Below are positions 8,131 through 16,332 of a stretch of 39,069 nt of DNA, piece by piece. Numbering within the stretch: the stretch's first letter is position 1; the number at the start of each line of letters is the position of its first letter. A model generated the notes under the pieces. The model made no database searches and was not told where the DNA came from. It worked only from the letters and a program-made list of their open reading frames with translations. Made by a program: the position numbers and the translations under genes. The stretch comes from Chroococcidiopsidaceae cyanobacterium YX2bin18 (lineage in GTDB: Bacteria; Cyanobacteriota; Cyanobacteriia; Cyanobacteriales; Chroococcidiopsidaceae), in assembly GCA_030446505.1 (NCBI GenBank), contig JAUJND010000030.1, forward strand, positions 1 through 39,069. Reading direction: 5' to 3'.

Positions 8131-9150
8131 ATGCTTGCAGCATTATTGTATGGTCAAGAAGATTTACGTTTAGAACAGGTTGCTGATCCCACTCCAAGTG
8201 CTGGTGAAGTGGTGATTCAAGTAATGACTGCAACAACTTGTGGCACAGATCTTAAAGTGTGGCAACGTGGTGGTCATGCTAAAATGCTGAAGCTTCCTAC
8301 AGTGTTTGGGCATGAAGCAGCTGGACGGATTGTGGCATTAGGGGAAGGTGTCAAAAATTGGACAGTGGGCGATCGCGTTGTCGCTAATAATTCCGCTCCG
8401 TGCTTGAAATGCTTTTTCTGTCAACGTCAAGAATATTCTCTTTGCCCAAATTTAACCTGGAATAACGGCACGTTTGCCGAATATATCAAAATCCCCGCTG
8501 CAATTGTGCAGTATAACTTATTACCAATCCCCGCTGATTTGCCAGATGATCTAGCAGCGATGACGGAACCCTTAGCTTGTGTGCTGCATGGCATAGCCCG
8601 CTCAAATGTAAAGCAAGGTGATTGCGTCGTGGTATTGGGAGATGGTGCAATTGGACTGATGTTTGTTGCCGTATTAGCTCAGCACTCAACTGAAGTACTG
8701 CTATTTGGGGGCAATGAGCAGCGGCTACAAATAGGTAAAAAATTGGGTGCAGCTAAAACTTTTAACTACCATCAGCTAGAGGATGCGCCAGCTATAGTAA
8801 GGTTGACAGCAGATTATGGCGCAGATGTAGTAATTGAAGCTACTGGAGTACCAGCAGTCTGGGAAACTGCGATCGCCTGTGCGCGTCCTGGTGCAACAGT
8901 AAATCTGTTTGGTGGTTGTCCACGAGATACCACTATTACAGTAAATACAGAACAATTACACTATAGCGAATTAAATCTTAAAGGTGTGTTTCACAATACT
9001 CCAGAGTATGTCCGCGCTGCTTTGTCACTCCTAGCTAGGCAAACCATTCCATTTGAATTGCTAATTAGTGAACATCAACCTTTGAAGCATTTAGAACAGG
9101 TATTTCAAGACATGAAAAACCGTAAGGTAATTAAGGTAGCTATCCATTAA
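8131..9150 (+). CDS. Zinc-dependent medium-chain alcohol/polyol dehydrogenase
   Basis: A 339-residue MDR-superfamily enzyme. Catalytic zinc ligands are C37 (TTCGTD), H61-E62 (FGHEAAG) and the distal Glu in TEPLAC near 147. The structural zinc lobe has C91, C94, C97 and C105 (PCLKCFFCQ...SLC). The NAD(P)-binding Rossmann motif is GDGAIG (170-175), followed by an acidic-poor strand LLFGGNEQR where a basic or polar residue replaces the usual Asp. The overall pattern, with CGTDLK and the 'TEPLACVLHG' helix, is closest to threonine/sorbitol/galactitol-phosphate dehydrogenases, so the likely reaction is oxidation of a polyol or amino alcohol. The exact substrate is not determinable. The gene is intact and apparently alone in its transcription unit. 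The ATG at 8131 starts directly on the family N-terminus. Confidence 0.88.
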   Translation: MLAALLYGQEDLRLEQVADPTPSAGEVVIQVMTATTCGTDLKVWQRGGHAKMLKLPTVFGHEAAGRIVALGEGVKNWTVGDRVVANNSAPCLKCFFCQRQEYSLCPNLTWNNGTFAEYIKIPAAIVQYNLLPIPADLPDDLAAMTEPLACVLHGIARSNVKQGDCVVVLGDGAIGLMFVAVLAQHSTEVLLFGGNEQRLQIGKKLGAAKTFNYHQLEDAPAIVRLTADYGADVVIEATGVPAVWETAIACARPGATVNLFGGCPRDTTITVNTEQLHYSELNLKGVFHNTPEYVRAALSLLARQTIPFELLISEHQPLKHLEQVFQDMKNRKVIKVAIH

Positions 9151-9212
9151 AAACATTAAAGAACCTACAGTAGAAACTGTAAGGCAACCATCAAGGGTAC
9201 ATTTAAAATTAT

Positions 9213-9240
9213 GGAGGTGTTATTAAGCTGTGGAGGAGCT
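9213..9240 (+). repeat. Left terminal inverted repeat of the IS1-type element
   Basis: GGAGGTGTTATTAAGCTGTGG followed by AGGAGCT. The first 22 bases are exactly inverted at the right end. Confidence 0.85.
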
Positions 9241-9285
9241 AAGTTAAGATAAGAAACTAGAGCCACAGATTTATTGAACTCTCCT

Positions 9286-10041
9286 ATGCTTTTTCAGACG
9301 CTCCAATGTCCTAACTGCCATAGTAGAGATATTGTTAAGCATGGCAAGAGTTCGCAAGCAAAGCAGCGCTATAAATGTCGGGAGAATGTCTGCGATGGTC
9401 GGAGGTTTATCTTAGCCTTATGCTTATCCAGGTCAATCTCGGCAAGTGAAACAGCAGATTGTGGATATAGCACTAAATGGCAGTAGATTTCGGGATACAG
9501 CTCGTGTGTTGCACGTCAGTCCCAGTAAAGTTATTCGGGAATTAAAAAAAGAATATATACTCCAACGCCGTTAACCTGAAGGTATTAAAGCAACTGAACC
9601 CAGAGCAAGTTGAAGCGGAAAGTTCTCTAACTGAGTCGCCTGAAGAGCGTGCTCGACCTGAATCTTAGCTAGACGAGATGTGGAGCTACGTTGGCAAGCT
9701 AACCCTCGTTGGCTATGGTATGCGATTGACCAGCGAAGTGGTAAAGTTCCCGCCTACGTGTTTGGTGGGCGCAAGGATGAATTTCTCAGTTGAAGTTGAA
9801 ACAGCTACTAGAGCCTTGCGGAATTAGTTCCTTTTACGCTGATGGCTGGGGGCGTGTGCGTGCCTCATCTAGAAGCGAAAAAAGCATAAATATGCAAAAA
9901 ATAGCAAGCAAATAGATAAATTTACGGACACACATTAAACGTTTAGTGCGCAGAACGATTTGTTTTTCCAAGACGATTCAGATGCATGACATTGTAATTG
10001 GGTTATTCATTAATCGCTATGAGTTTGGGGTTTCAATTTAA
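9286..10041 (+). pseudogene. IS1-family transposase (InsA/InsB) remnant
   Basis: The InsA part starts at the ATG at 9286 with the zinc finger CPNCHSRDIVKHG, C22 and C27 equivalents and RYKCRE. It then loses frame near 9400 and continues as the helix-turn-helix segment VKQQIVDIALNG ... FRDTARVLHVSPSKVIREL. The InsB part is readable in pieces: LDEMWSYVGK (with the first catalytic Asp), ANPRWLWYAIDQRSGKV, FYADGWG (second Asp region) and finally a C-terminal RTHIKRLVRRTICFSKT followed by IVIGLFINRYEFG. Stops and frame changes separate every block. No functional enzyme can be made. Family membership is clear from the order of these blocks. Confidence 0.85.
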
Positions 10042-10070
10042 GCTCTTATCCACAGCTTAATAACACCTCC
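10041..10070 (-). repeat. Right terminal inverted repeat of the IS1-type element
   Basis: Reverse complement begins GGAGGTGTTATTAAGCTGTG and matches the left end. Confidence 0.85.
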
Positions 10071-10312
10071 CTTACCCTTTATTAAAGCAAGTAGTGCTTG
10101 CGTCACTAAAGCGCATTTCAAGCAAAAAATCTCGGTCTGTATACAAACATTCCACCGCCATACTTATTGATTCTCGACCGCACTAGTCGTCAAAACTTTG
10201 TGTATTGGAGATAAAGCCTAACTGGCTCACAGAAAATTACACCGCTATACTGAATCAAACATACTACAATTGTATTACCAGCCTGCTTATACCTTATAAG
10301 GAGAAAAATACA

Positions 10313-10564
10313 ATGCATATACTTACTCGCACCACGACTACAGACATGGAAGTCACTAGCATACGTCTAGAGCGAGACCTGAAGAACAGACTCAAAGAAC
10401 TGGCTGGTAATCAAGGGTATCAAGCTCTCGTCCGAGATATCCTGTGGAATTATGTGCAGCAAAAATCTGGCGACTATAAAACCCAATTTTCGCGTTCTGA
10501 TATTCGCGCAAGTATTCCTGCAACAGCCCAAAAGAAGAGCATTGCGTACTTTCAGGGCAATTAA
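10313..10564 (+). CDS. Ribbon-helix-helix (CopG/MetJ-like) DNA-binding protein
   Basis: An 83-residue protein. I chose the ATG at 10313 because AAGGAG (10298-10303) sits nine bases upstream and the residues before it (from 10205) do not look protein-like. Residues 10-45 hold a beta strand (MEVTSIRLE) followed by two helices (RDLKNRLKELAG, then YQALVRDILWNYV), the classic ribbon-helix-helix repressor fold that binds DNA as a dimer through the strand. A basic, flexible C-terminal tail follows. No toxin gene follows it within 600 bases, so a toxin-antitoxin role is not supported here. It may be autoregulatory. It lies just downstream of the dead IS1 element, but I recognise the pattern as a stand-alone cyanobacterial family. 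Confidence 0.8.
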   Translation: MHILTRTTTTDMEVTSIRLERDLKNRLKELAGNQGYQALVRDILWNYVQQKSGDYKTQFSRSDIRASIPATAQKKSIAYFQGN

Positions 10565-10863
10565 TTCAACCACAAGAATCAATATTATTGGGACTCACAA
10601 GCAACGGAGATTTAGTTCCTATATGCGTGGAGAGTTTGGCAGGATAGGCAACTAGCTAGACGATTACAAGCAAACCCAGTTTTTCGATGTGCTTGTCTAC
10701 TATGGCAACAACTGGGCTGCTGAATGAAGTTTGTTATTGGTTTCTAAAATTATATAGATACTGGTACACTCTCAAATTTACTGGCGTTTTATATAGCGGG
10801 AACTCAGTATTGGATTACTTATACCCACGTTCTAAACTACTACTCCTAAATAATCTAGGGAAA
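10565..10863. other. Spacer without recognisable gene
   Basis: Short open frames exist here but none has a ribosome site, family pattern or protein-like composition that I recognise. It may be worn-down coding DNA linked to the remnant that follows. Confidence 0.35.
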
Positions 10864-11185
10864 TTACCGATTCTGCCTAGTTAGAGGCAAGATAATGTAG
10901 AGCAATGGAGCTTTGGGAATGTCACCGTTTTTTATAGCCTGCTTGGTTTTGCTCTCAATCAATTTAGGTATCCTAACTAGAAAGGATAAGTATGGGTGAG
11001 GAAGCGTGCTGAGCAATTGCAAAGTAGTCATTAAAAACTTGCTGCAAAACATCCGCTTAGGAAGTACCCAATGCATTGCCTGCAAAAAGTAGTGTGTGCT
11101 CACCATTTTGGAGGGTACCCAGCCAAGAAAGAGCTTTCATCATCGCAACCACATTACCCAAGTGAACTAGGCGATCGCCCGAATA
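10864..11185 (-). pseudogene. Unidentified minus-strand gene remnant
   Basis: Read on the minus strand from about 11185, a protein-like frame gives LVHLGNVVAMMKALSWLG, then TLLFAGNALGTS, a TAA stop (11060-11062), and in the same frame VLQQVFNDYFAIAQHA and SSPILILS. After another stop, a different frame continues IPKLIESKTKQAIKNGDIP and KAPLLYI to 10864. The amphipathic and hydrophobic patterning over three consecutive blocks suggests a genuine gene broken by one nonsense codon and one frameshift, with its N-terminus missing or replaced by the kinase promoter region. I do not recognise the family. The alternative is chance open frame; codon-level conservation cannot be tested here. Confidence 0.4.
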
Positions 11186-11198
11186 CCCATTTAGATTA

Positions 11199-13139
11199 AT
11201 GCAGCATACCTCACCCGCCCACTTGGGACAACAAATTAACAAAATTATTGAAAATAGTTCTCCAGAAACACTGCTGCACCAAATCGCGCAAGCATTAGGA
11301 ACCGATTTTTGGGTGGACTGCTGCTTAATTATGATTATGGTTCCTGATTCCTCCACTCAGGTTGGCTATTGGTATTCTGATAAGAATTTTGCATTTTCAC
11401 AAAAAGAGCTACTACTTGCAACTAATGCGCAGCTTGTTTCGTTAATCCAACCGGACTGTGAAGCTCTGATTATTGACAACATTGAGAGAGCCGAAAACCC
11501 GTTAGTAGAATGGCATCTATCCTTGCCGATCCGTGCAGTTATGGTAATTCCGATTTACTTTCAGGGCAAGATGACTGGGGTAATTAATCTCCTCCGTTCG
11601 CAGATCTATCAATGGAGTGAGCTAGAAAAAGAACGTGCTCTAGCTGTGGTTTCACCAGTGGCGATCGCTATTTCCCAAGTTGTCCAAACTAGTTTGATTA
11701 CATCTTTGCAGCAACAGGTACACGCCTCAAGCCAGTACCAAAGCTTGCTCAAGCAGTTGACGCTCTCTAGCCGTAGCTCCTTAGAATTGAATCAGATTTT
11801 CACTGAAGCGATCGCTGGCACGGCTCAAGTTCTCCAGGTTGAGCGTGGTTTAATCGTAACCTTGAAATATGTCGAGCCACTTTTTAAAACTCGGTCTAGA
11901 AAAAAAATTCCCAAAGCAAAAGCTACCGTTGTTTGTGAATGGCATGATCACAAATCAAACGTACTAGATGCTGATGCCAATGTGTCATTGTTAAACCAAT
12001 CCTTCTGGGTATCCGAAAGTTGGTTATGCCAGCAAGCATTCATCAACTCTCCTAAGCCATTAGTTATCGATGCTGAACACAAGCTTGAGGCAATTGCTTC
12101 GGCAGAGGATGCCCCACTTTTTAATCTCAACTGCCTGCCTGCCGTTTTGATATTACCCCTAGAGAGTGGGGGTACGGTATTGGGTTTCTTGGTGCTACAG
12201 CATTCAGATGAACGCCTTTGGCAATCAGAGGAATTAGCACTTGTGGAATTGGTGAGTGCCCAGCTAAGTAATGCTATTATTCAAAGCCAAACCCTAAAAC
12301 AGGTACAAGGTCTGGTAGAAGAACGCACGGCACAACTACAAGGCAGCTTGGAAGTACAGGCAAGATTGTACGAAAAAACTCGTCAACAAATTGACCAACT
12401 GCGGAAACTTAATCAGTTAAAAGATGAATTTGTCAGCACAATGAATCATGAGTTGCGTACGCCTCTTACTAGCATGAGCCTCGCAATTCGGATGCTACGT
12501 CAATCAGAGGCACTTTCACCTGAGCGTCAGGCAAAGTACCTCGATATTTTAGAGCAGCAGTGCAACCAAGAAATTAACTTAGTTAAGGACTTACTCAAGC
12601 TCCAAGAGCTAGAATCACACCAAGCCCTTCTTAACCTGGAGACTATTGATCTCAAACCCAAAATCCACAATTTAGCTGATTCTTTTACGGAAAAATGGGC
12701 AGATAAAGGATTAAATATTACGTTAGATTTACCAAAAGTTTCGCTACTCGTTCAAACCGATATTGACAGTTTTGAACGCATCCTCCAAGAACTTTTGACC
12801 AATGCTGGTAAGTACTCTAATCCAAATACTACTATCGTCTTACAAGCAACTTATAGTAATAATCAACAGGATAAGCAAATTATTTTTACCCTAACTAACT
12901 TTGGTACTGGCATCTCCCCAGAAGACACGATTTACATTTTTGATAAATTCCGTCGGGGTCAGGGTGTTACCCAACAAGCGATACAAGGCACTGGTTTAGG
13001 GCTTGCTCTGGTAAAGTGCTTAGTACAGCATTTGAATGGTAATATCGTTGTTTCTAGTAAACCTAATAGCCAATCTTCCGATTGGGAAACTTGCTTTACT
13101 ATTACCCTACCGCAGTTTTTCGACCACACCAACTCCTAG
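11199..13139 (+). CDS. GAF-domain sensor histidine kinase
   Basis: A cytoplasmic two-component sensor of 646 residues with no membrane segment. Two GAF-like domains occupy about 15-165 (ending AVMVIPIYFQGKMTGVI, a typical GAF strand pair) and 190-365 (ILPLESGGTVLGFLVLQHS). A coiled coil with EERTAQLQGSLE leads to the HisKA domain, whose H-box MNHELRTPL places the phospho-accepting His at 417. The ATPase domain has the N box LTNAGKY (about 531-537), G1 region FGTGISPED (about 567) and G2 GTGLGLALV (about 597). GAF domains bind small ligands or, in cyanobacteria, bilins; I see no clear chromophore Cys motif. No response regulator is adjacent. The next gene begins 8 bases after the stop, so the two are probably co-transcribed. 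Confidence 0.9.
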   Translation: MQHTSPAHLGQQINKIIENSSPETLLHQIAQALGTDFWVDCCLIMIMVPDSSTQVGYWYSDKNFAFSQKELLLATNAQLVSLIQPDCEALIIDNIERAENPLVEWHLSLPIRAVMVIPIYFQGKMTGVINLLRSQIYQWSELEKERALAVVSPVAIAISQVVQTSLITSLQQQVHASSQYQSLLKQLTLSSRSSLELNQIFTEAIAGTAQVLQVERGLIVTLKYVEPLFKTRSRKKIPKAKATVVCEWHDHKSNVLDADANVSLLNQSFWVSESWLCQQAFINSPKPLVIDAEHKLEAIASAEDAPLFNLNCLPAVLILPLESGGTVLGFLVLQHSDERLWQSEELALVELVSAQLSNAIIQSQTLKQVQGLVEERTAQLQGSLEVQARLYEKTRQQIDQLRKLNQLKDEFVSTMNHELRTPLTSMSLAIRMLRQSEALSPERQAKYLDILEQQCNQEINLVKDLLKLQELESHQALLNLETIDLKPKIHNLADSFTEKWADKGLNITLDLPKVSLLVQTDIDSFERILQELLTNAGKYSNPNTTIVLQATYSNNQQDKQIIFTLTNFGTGISPEDTIYIFDKFRRGQGVTQQAIQGTGLGLALVKCLVQHLNGNIVVSSKPNSQSSDWETCFTITLPQFFDHTNS

Positions 13140-13147
13140 TTTATCCT

Positions 13148-13747
13148 GTGACTAAACAACACGAATCCAACGTAGAACTTGATTTCCCCACCACTAATGA
13201 TGACATTAGGACAGAAATCAGTTTCACCGCTAAAGAAGCAGCTTTGCTTCAAGACGTGGAAGTGCAAACTGAGACAGTAGCAGAACGACAGCGACAAATC
13301 ACTGCCAAAATTCAAATTCCCCACTCAGTAGAGCAAGTTTGGCAAGTCTTGACAGATTATGAAGCACTAGCTGACTTTATCCCCAACCTTGCCCAGAGTA
13401 CTCTGCTTCAGCATCCAAAAGGAGGCATTCGCCTTGAGCAAGTTGGCAGTCAACGCTTTCTACGTTTAAACTTTTCCGCACGTGTGGTGCTAGACCTAGA
13501 GGAAAATTTTCCTGATGAAATAAATTTCCATATGGTCGAGGGAGATTTAAAAGCTTATTTTGGTAGTTGGCAATTAAAGCCTTATTCAATTCCTAGCAAC
13601 GGAACTAATCTCTACTATACAGTGCGTGTTTGGCCCAAGCGGACTATGCCTGTAGCAATCATTGAACGCCGTCTTAGCAGTGATCTCCGGTTAAACCTGT
13701 TAGCTATCCGTCAGCGAGTAGAAGAGGTGTTTGGTACAAATAGATGA
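13148..13747 (+). CDS. SRPBCC (START/polyketide-cyclase-like) family protein
   Basis: The frame is open from 13082, overlapping the kinase gene, but the overlapping part is its shadow. I take the GTG at 13148, 8 bases after the kinase stop, giving 200 residues. After a charged N-terminal 60 residues comes a helix-grip domain: AKIQIPHSVEQVWQVLTDYE, then LADFIPNLAQS, VGSQRFLRL, ARVVLDLEE and a long C-terminal helix ending IRQRVEEVFG. This is the cyclase/dehydrase pattern found in Bet v1-like proteins that bind lipids or other hydrophobic molecules; cyanobacteria have several of unknown ligand. Tight spacing to the histidine kinase suggests shared transcription and perhaps a shared signal, but that is inference. 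Confidence 0.8.
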   Translation: MTKQHESNVELDFPTTNDDIRTEISFTAKEAALLQDVEVQTETVAERQRQITAKIQIPHSVEQVWQVLTDYEALADFIPNLAQSTLLQHPKGGIRLEQVGSQRFLRLNFSARVVLDLEENFPDEINFHMVEGDLKAYFGSWQLKPYSIPSNGTNLYYTVRVWPKRTMPVAIIERRLSSDLRLNLLAIRQRVEEVFGTNR

Positions 13748-14026
13748 TTTAAAGCTTAAGTTTACTCTTGTGCGTGCAATTTCATTACTGTATCTCAGTT
13801 AGCAATTGGAGGCATCGAGATCTTATGCAAGTACTAGACAGGATAAATACCCCATAGGTTGTGAAATAAATATTAAGTCCTTTTATCGGACTCATTATTT
13901 ATTACTTTATCTACTAAGTTACGCTTGCACAACCCTATCCACTCTATAGGGATTTGTTTGGCATAACAAGATGTAGGAAGTTGTAAAATTATGCCCCCTA
14001 TTTAGGAAGATAAAATCACCTATTTA
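13748..14026. other. Spacer downstream of the SRPBCC gene
   Basis: It holds an imperfect AT-rich hairpin (see 13865-13903). Around that, CCATAGGTTGTG (about 13851) and CACAACCCTAT (13928-13938) are also inverted. No gene is recognised. Confidence 0.4.
13865..13903 (+). terminator. Possible hairpin terminator or small palindromic repeat
   Basis: AATAAATATTAAGTCC pairs with GGACTCATTATTTATT across a 7-base loop, 14 of 16 pairs. It follows the kinase/SRPBCC unit. The AT-rich stem and lack of a clean T-tract make an intrinsic terminator uncertain; a MITE-like palindrome is the alternative. Confidence 0.35.
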
Positions 14027-14097
14027 TACCCCCAGGAATTCAGATCCCCGTCGCCTCCGTGAAAGGGAGGTGTCCTGAGGCTCTAGACGATGGGGGC
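14027..14097 (-). tRNA. Degenerate tRNA-Glu (UUC), probable tRNA pseudogene
   Basis: On the minus strand the 71-base segment starts GCCCCCATCGTCTAGAG and ends TGGGGGTA, closing a 7-pair acceptor stem as in cyanobacterial tRNA-Glu. The anticodon arm CCTCC-CTTTCAC-GGAGG is intact with anticodon TTC (complement of 14061-14063). The remainder is damaged. The D-loop reads AGAGCCTCA, losing the GG pair seen in the usual AGAGGCCTA. The T-loop is TCTGAAT instead of TTCGAAT. The 3' side of the T-stem is TCC instead of TCCCC, making the gene two bases short. Loss of both loop contacts makes normal folding unlikely. In cyanobacteria this tRNA also feeds tetrapyrrole synthesis, so an intact copy must exist elsewhere. 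It could also be a remnant of an integration site. Confidence 0.7.
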
Positions 14098-14195
14098 GTC
14101 TGAGTTGCACCTTTATTAAGATAATGAATTTGTCTGCTTATGTCAACTGTTGGACTTAAAATCACGTGTTGCCTTATCCAAACAACTAAAGCAGA

Positions 14196-14471
14196 TTAGG
14201 CATCAGATAAATTACGTAAGCGCATCAGTTGGCGTCGCATTTGCGGAGAAGCTTCTAAATCAGAAATTTCTTGGGTATTAACGTCCGCTTGCAGGGGTTC
14301 CATATACTCGTCGGCGCCAATTGTAAACGCTTCGATTAATAATTCCAGCAGATCGTGGCGATCACTCAAAGCGCATTTTTCTTCAATCAACCGGAATTTG
14401 AGATGGATTTCGCATTCATAAATACTGACTTCGACTTTCTTAGATTGGAGTGATACTGCTTTAGATTTCAT
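14196..14471 (-). CDS. Conserved cyanobacterial hypothetical protein
   Basis: A small soluble protein of 91 residues from the ATG at 14471 (four codons longer if translation begins at 14483). It has a beta-strand-rich N-terminal half (KKVEVSIYECEIHLKFRLIEE), an acidic helix DLLELLIEAFTIGADEYM and a C-terminal basic helix ASPQMRRQLMRLRN. I recognise this as a pattern common to cyanobacterial proteins of about this size without a known role. No signal peptide, metal motif or membrane segment is present. It stands alone, transcribed away from a 800-base non-coding region. No function is assigned. Confidence 0.65.
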   Translation of the reverse strand: MKSKAVSLQSKKVEVSIYECEIHLKFRLIEEKCALSDRHDLLELLIEAFTIGADEYMEPLQADVNTQEISDLEASPQMRRQLMRLRNLSDA

Positions 14472-14483
14472 ATTTTTAAACAA

Positions 14484-15283
14484 TTTCTAATTTTGTAATG
14501 AGTAGCAAATGACAATATGTTTCAAGTTTAGGGACTCACCTTTTGAGCAAATTTGATATTCAACAAGACAAAAATATCTCATACCCAAGAGTATTATCGT
14601 TATGTTTTCTAGCTCATTTTATTTTTTAAATATAGCAACCAAAGTTTCCTGAACAGATTTTCATATATCTAATTACTTAGTGAGACAATTACCATTATTG
14701 AACTTTTAAGATTGAACAAGGTAAAGTTTATGTAAGGATTATGTGAGTCTTTTAAAAGTTTTTTATTCTGCTTATATAGTCTGCTTTTAACGTTCTAATT
14801 TATACAAGAAGTCTATGCGCTTTTTAGTATCTAATCAGGTTTGGGATAGGAAGCACTTCAGTGGTTCTAAGCTGCAAAACGTGGCTTAGTGGCCTATAAA
14901 GCTAGATATGCCCAAAAATCAAAGATTCAAATGTAATAAATATCTCTAACAAGGCAGTTTAGGGACGCACCTGAGTTAGGCTGCGGATGAGATAGAACCC
15001 CGTACAAACCCATTAGCGAATTACAGTGTAGGCTGCATAGTAGGCAAATTTCCGGTTCGGTTCAGCTTTCTGGAAGATTTATACACAATATAGGGGCGCA
15101 AAAACCTTCTAAGGTTGAAGCCACTACGATTTATCACGGTTATGTAAGGTGAAGTGAAGGAATGCGCTTAAGCGTAATTTTGCTACTTAGAGGTGTGGTA
15201 GGTTCAACAGACGGCACTGTCCTATTGAGCTACTTATAAGTTCCTACGATGATGATTCTTACTTTAGCTATAAAGGTAGAATT
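14484..15283. other. Long non-coding region upstream of leuD-like gene
   Basis: About 800 AT-rich bases between divergent genes. I find no ORF above 60 codons, no tRNA, and no hairpin with a T-tract. It must contain both promoters. The stretch 14960-15060 is more GC-rich than its surroundings and could hold a structured leader or small RNA, but I recognise no family. Confidence 0.35.
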
Positions 15284-15313
15284 GTGAAAGTTCGATTTTC
15301 CCTGGAAAAATTT

Positions 15314-15318
15314 AGGAG
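15314..15318 (+). promoter_or_regulatory. Ribosome binding site deciding the leuD-like start
   Basis: AGGAG lies seven bases before the GTG at 15326. The more upstream GTG at 15284 lacks such a site, and the family N-terminus begins at SKVIRG right after 15326. Confidence 0.65.
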
Positions 15319-15325
15319 ATTGCTA

Positions 15326-15868
15326 GTGAGTAAAGTAATTCGTGGTGCAATTTTTGTTCTTGATGACAATATAGATACTGATCAAATCATTCCAGCTGAG
15401 TACCTTACCCTGGTTCCCTCTAAGCCTGACGAGTACGAGAAACTAGGCAGTTATGCTATGGCTGGATTACCAGATCGTTACGGTAAATTCATTACATCAG
15501 GAGAAATGAAGACAGCCTACCCGATTATTATTGCTGGAGAAAACTTTGGCTGTGGTTCTTCACGGGAACACGCGCCAATTGCTCTGGGAGCTTCAGGAGT
15601 GAAAGTAGTGGTTGCCCAGTCATACGCGCGAATCTTTTTCCGAAATTGTGCGGCAACAGGTGAATTGTACCCCTGGGAATCGGTCGAGCGGTTGTGTCAG
15701 CAGTTTAAAACTGGTCAAGAAGTTTCGATTGATTTTGAACAAAATAATATTATCAATCACACACTTGGCAAGGAATACGCTCTCAAGCCTATTGGAGAAG
15801 TAGGACCTGTAATTGATGCTGGCGGCATCTTTGCCTACGCCCGTCAGACAGGTATGATTTCACGCTGA
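15326..15868 (+). CDS. leuD: 3-isopropylmalate dehydratase small subunit-like protein (aconitase swivel domain)
   Basis: About 180 residues from the GTG at 15326. The swivel-domain marks are GAIFVLDDNIDTDQIIPAEY at the start, GENFGCGSSREHAPIAL in the centre, and AQSYARIFFRNCAATGELYP. GCGSSREHAP binds the substrate side chain in LeuD/aconitase small subunits. Together with a large Fe-S subunit (LeuC) it would isomerise 2-isopropylmalate to 3-isopropylmalate in leucine synthesis. No leuC is nearby. The sequence is of the short, archaeal-like/homoaconitase-like branch rather than the 200-residue enterobacterial type, so a related dehydratase such as a methylmalate or homoaconitate type cannot be excluded. 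The symbol is given by family. The gene is intact. Confidence 0.8.
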   Translation: MSKVIRGAIFVLDDNIDTDQIIPAEYLTLVPSKPDEYEKLGSYAMAGLPDRYGKFITSGEMKTAYPIIIAGENFGCGSSREHAPIALGASGVKVVVAQSYARIFFRNCAATGELYPWESVERLCQQFKTGQEVSIDFEQNNIINHTLGKEYALKPIGEVGPVIDAGGIFAYARQTGMISR

Positions 15869-15975
15869 CGTGCGATCGCTCAACTAGTGTTTGAAATGCA
15901 AGTTAATTAGCAGTAAAGCTATACGAATAGGGGCTAAAATAATTTAGCTGTAATAATCTAGTCATATTATCTACT

Positions 15976-16332
15976 ATGGAAGAGCAGTTACTCAAATCCA
16001 CAACCCGCCATATCCGTATTTTTTCTGCTGAAGTTGATCAAGGTGGCGAGTTTGTTCCTAGCAACCAAGTTTTAACGCTAGACGTTGACCCAGACAATGA
16101 ATTTAATTGGAATGAAGAGACTCTCCAGAAAGTTTATCGCAAGTTTGATGAACTAGTAGAAGCAAACAGTGGTGCTGATTTAACAGACTACAACTTACGC
16201 CGTATTGGTTCTGATTTGGAGCATTTTGTGCGCTCACTTCTGCAAAGTGGTCAAATTAGTTATAACCTTACTGGGCGTGTTATTAACTATAGTATGGGGG
16301 TTTCTCAAATTGCTGTTGAAGACAGCAAATAG
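15976..16332 (+). CDS. ndhM: NAD(P)H-quinone oxidoreductase (NDH-1) subunit M
   Basis: The 118-residue protein matches the NdhM pattern closely: [45 protein letters not shown], then [20 protein letters not shown] in two parts and a tail with [13 protein letters not shown]. NdhM is one of the cyanobacteria/plastid-specific subunits of the NDH-1 complex on the thylakoid membrane. It sits on the hydrophilic arm and is needed for cyclic electron flow around photosystem I and respiration from ferredoxin. The protein itself is soluble with no membrane helix. It is monocistronic here, as it commonly is, about 100 bases after the leuD-like gene; a bidirectional hairpin lies about 270 bases downstream. 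Confidence 0.93.
   Translation: MEEQLLKSTTRHIRIFSAEVDQGGEFVPSNQVLTLDVDPDNEFNWNEETLQKVYRKFDELVEANSGADLTDYNLRRIGSDLEHFVRSLLQSGQISYNLTGRVINYSMGVSQIAVEDSK

Larger units (their letters stand above)
9213..10070 (+). mobile_element. Degenerate IS1-family insertion sequence
   Basis: An 858-bp element bounded by inverted ends (9213-9240 and 10041-10070) that share a perfect 22-base run starting GGAGGTGTTATTAAGCTG. Inside are remnants of InsA and InsB. The flanks show no obvious 8-9 bp duplication (TAAAATTAT versus CTTACCCTT), so it is old or has recombined. Confidence 0.85.

Noticed and set aside
9203..10079. Target duplication around the IS1-type element
   Set aside because: The nine bases on each side (TAAAATTAT and CTTACCCTT) do not match.
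10313..10564. Antitoxin of a toxin-antitoxin pair
   Set aside because: A ribbon-helix-helix protein is present, but no small toxin gene lies next to it on either side.
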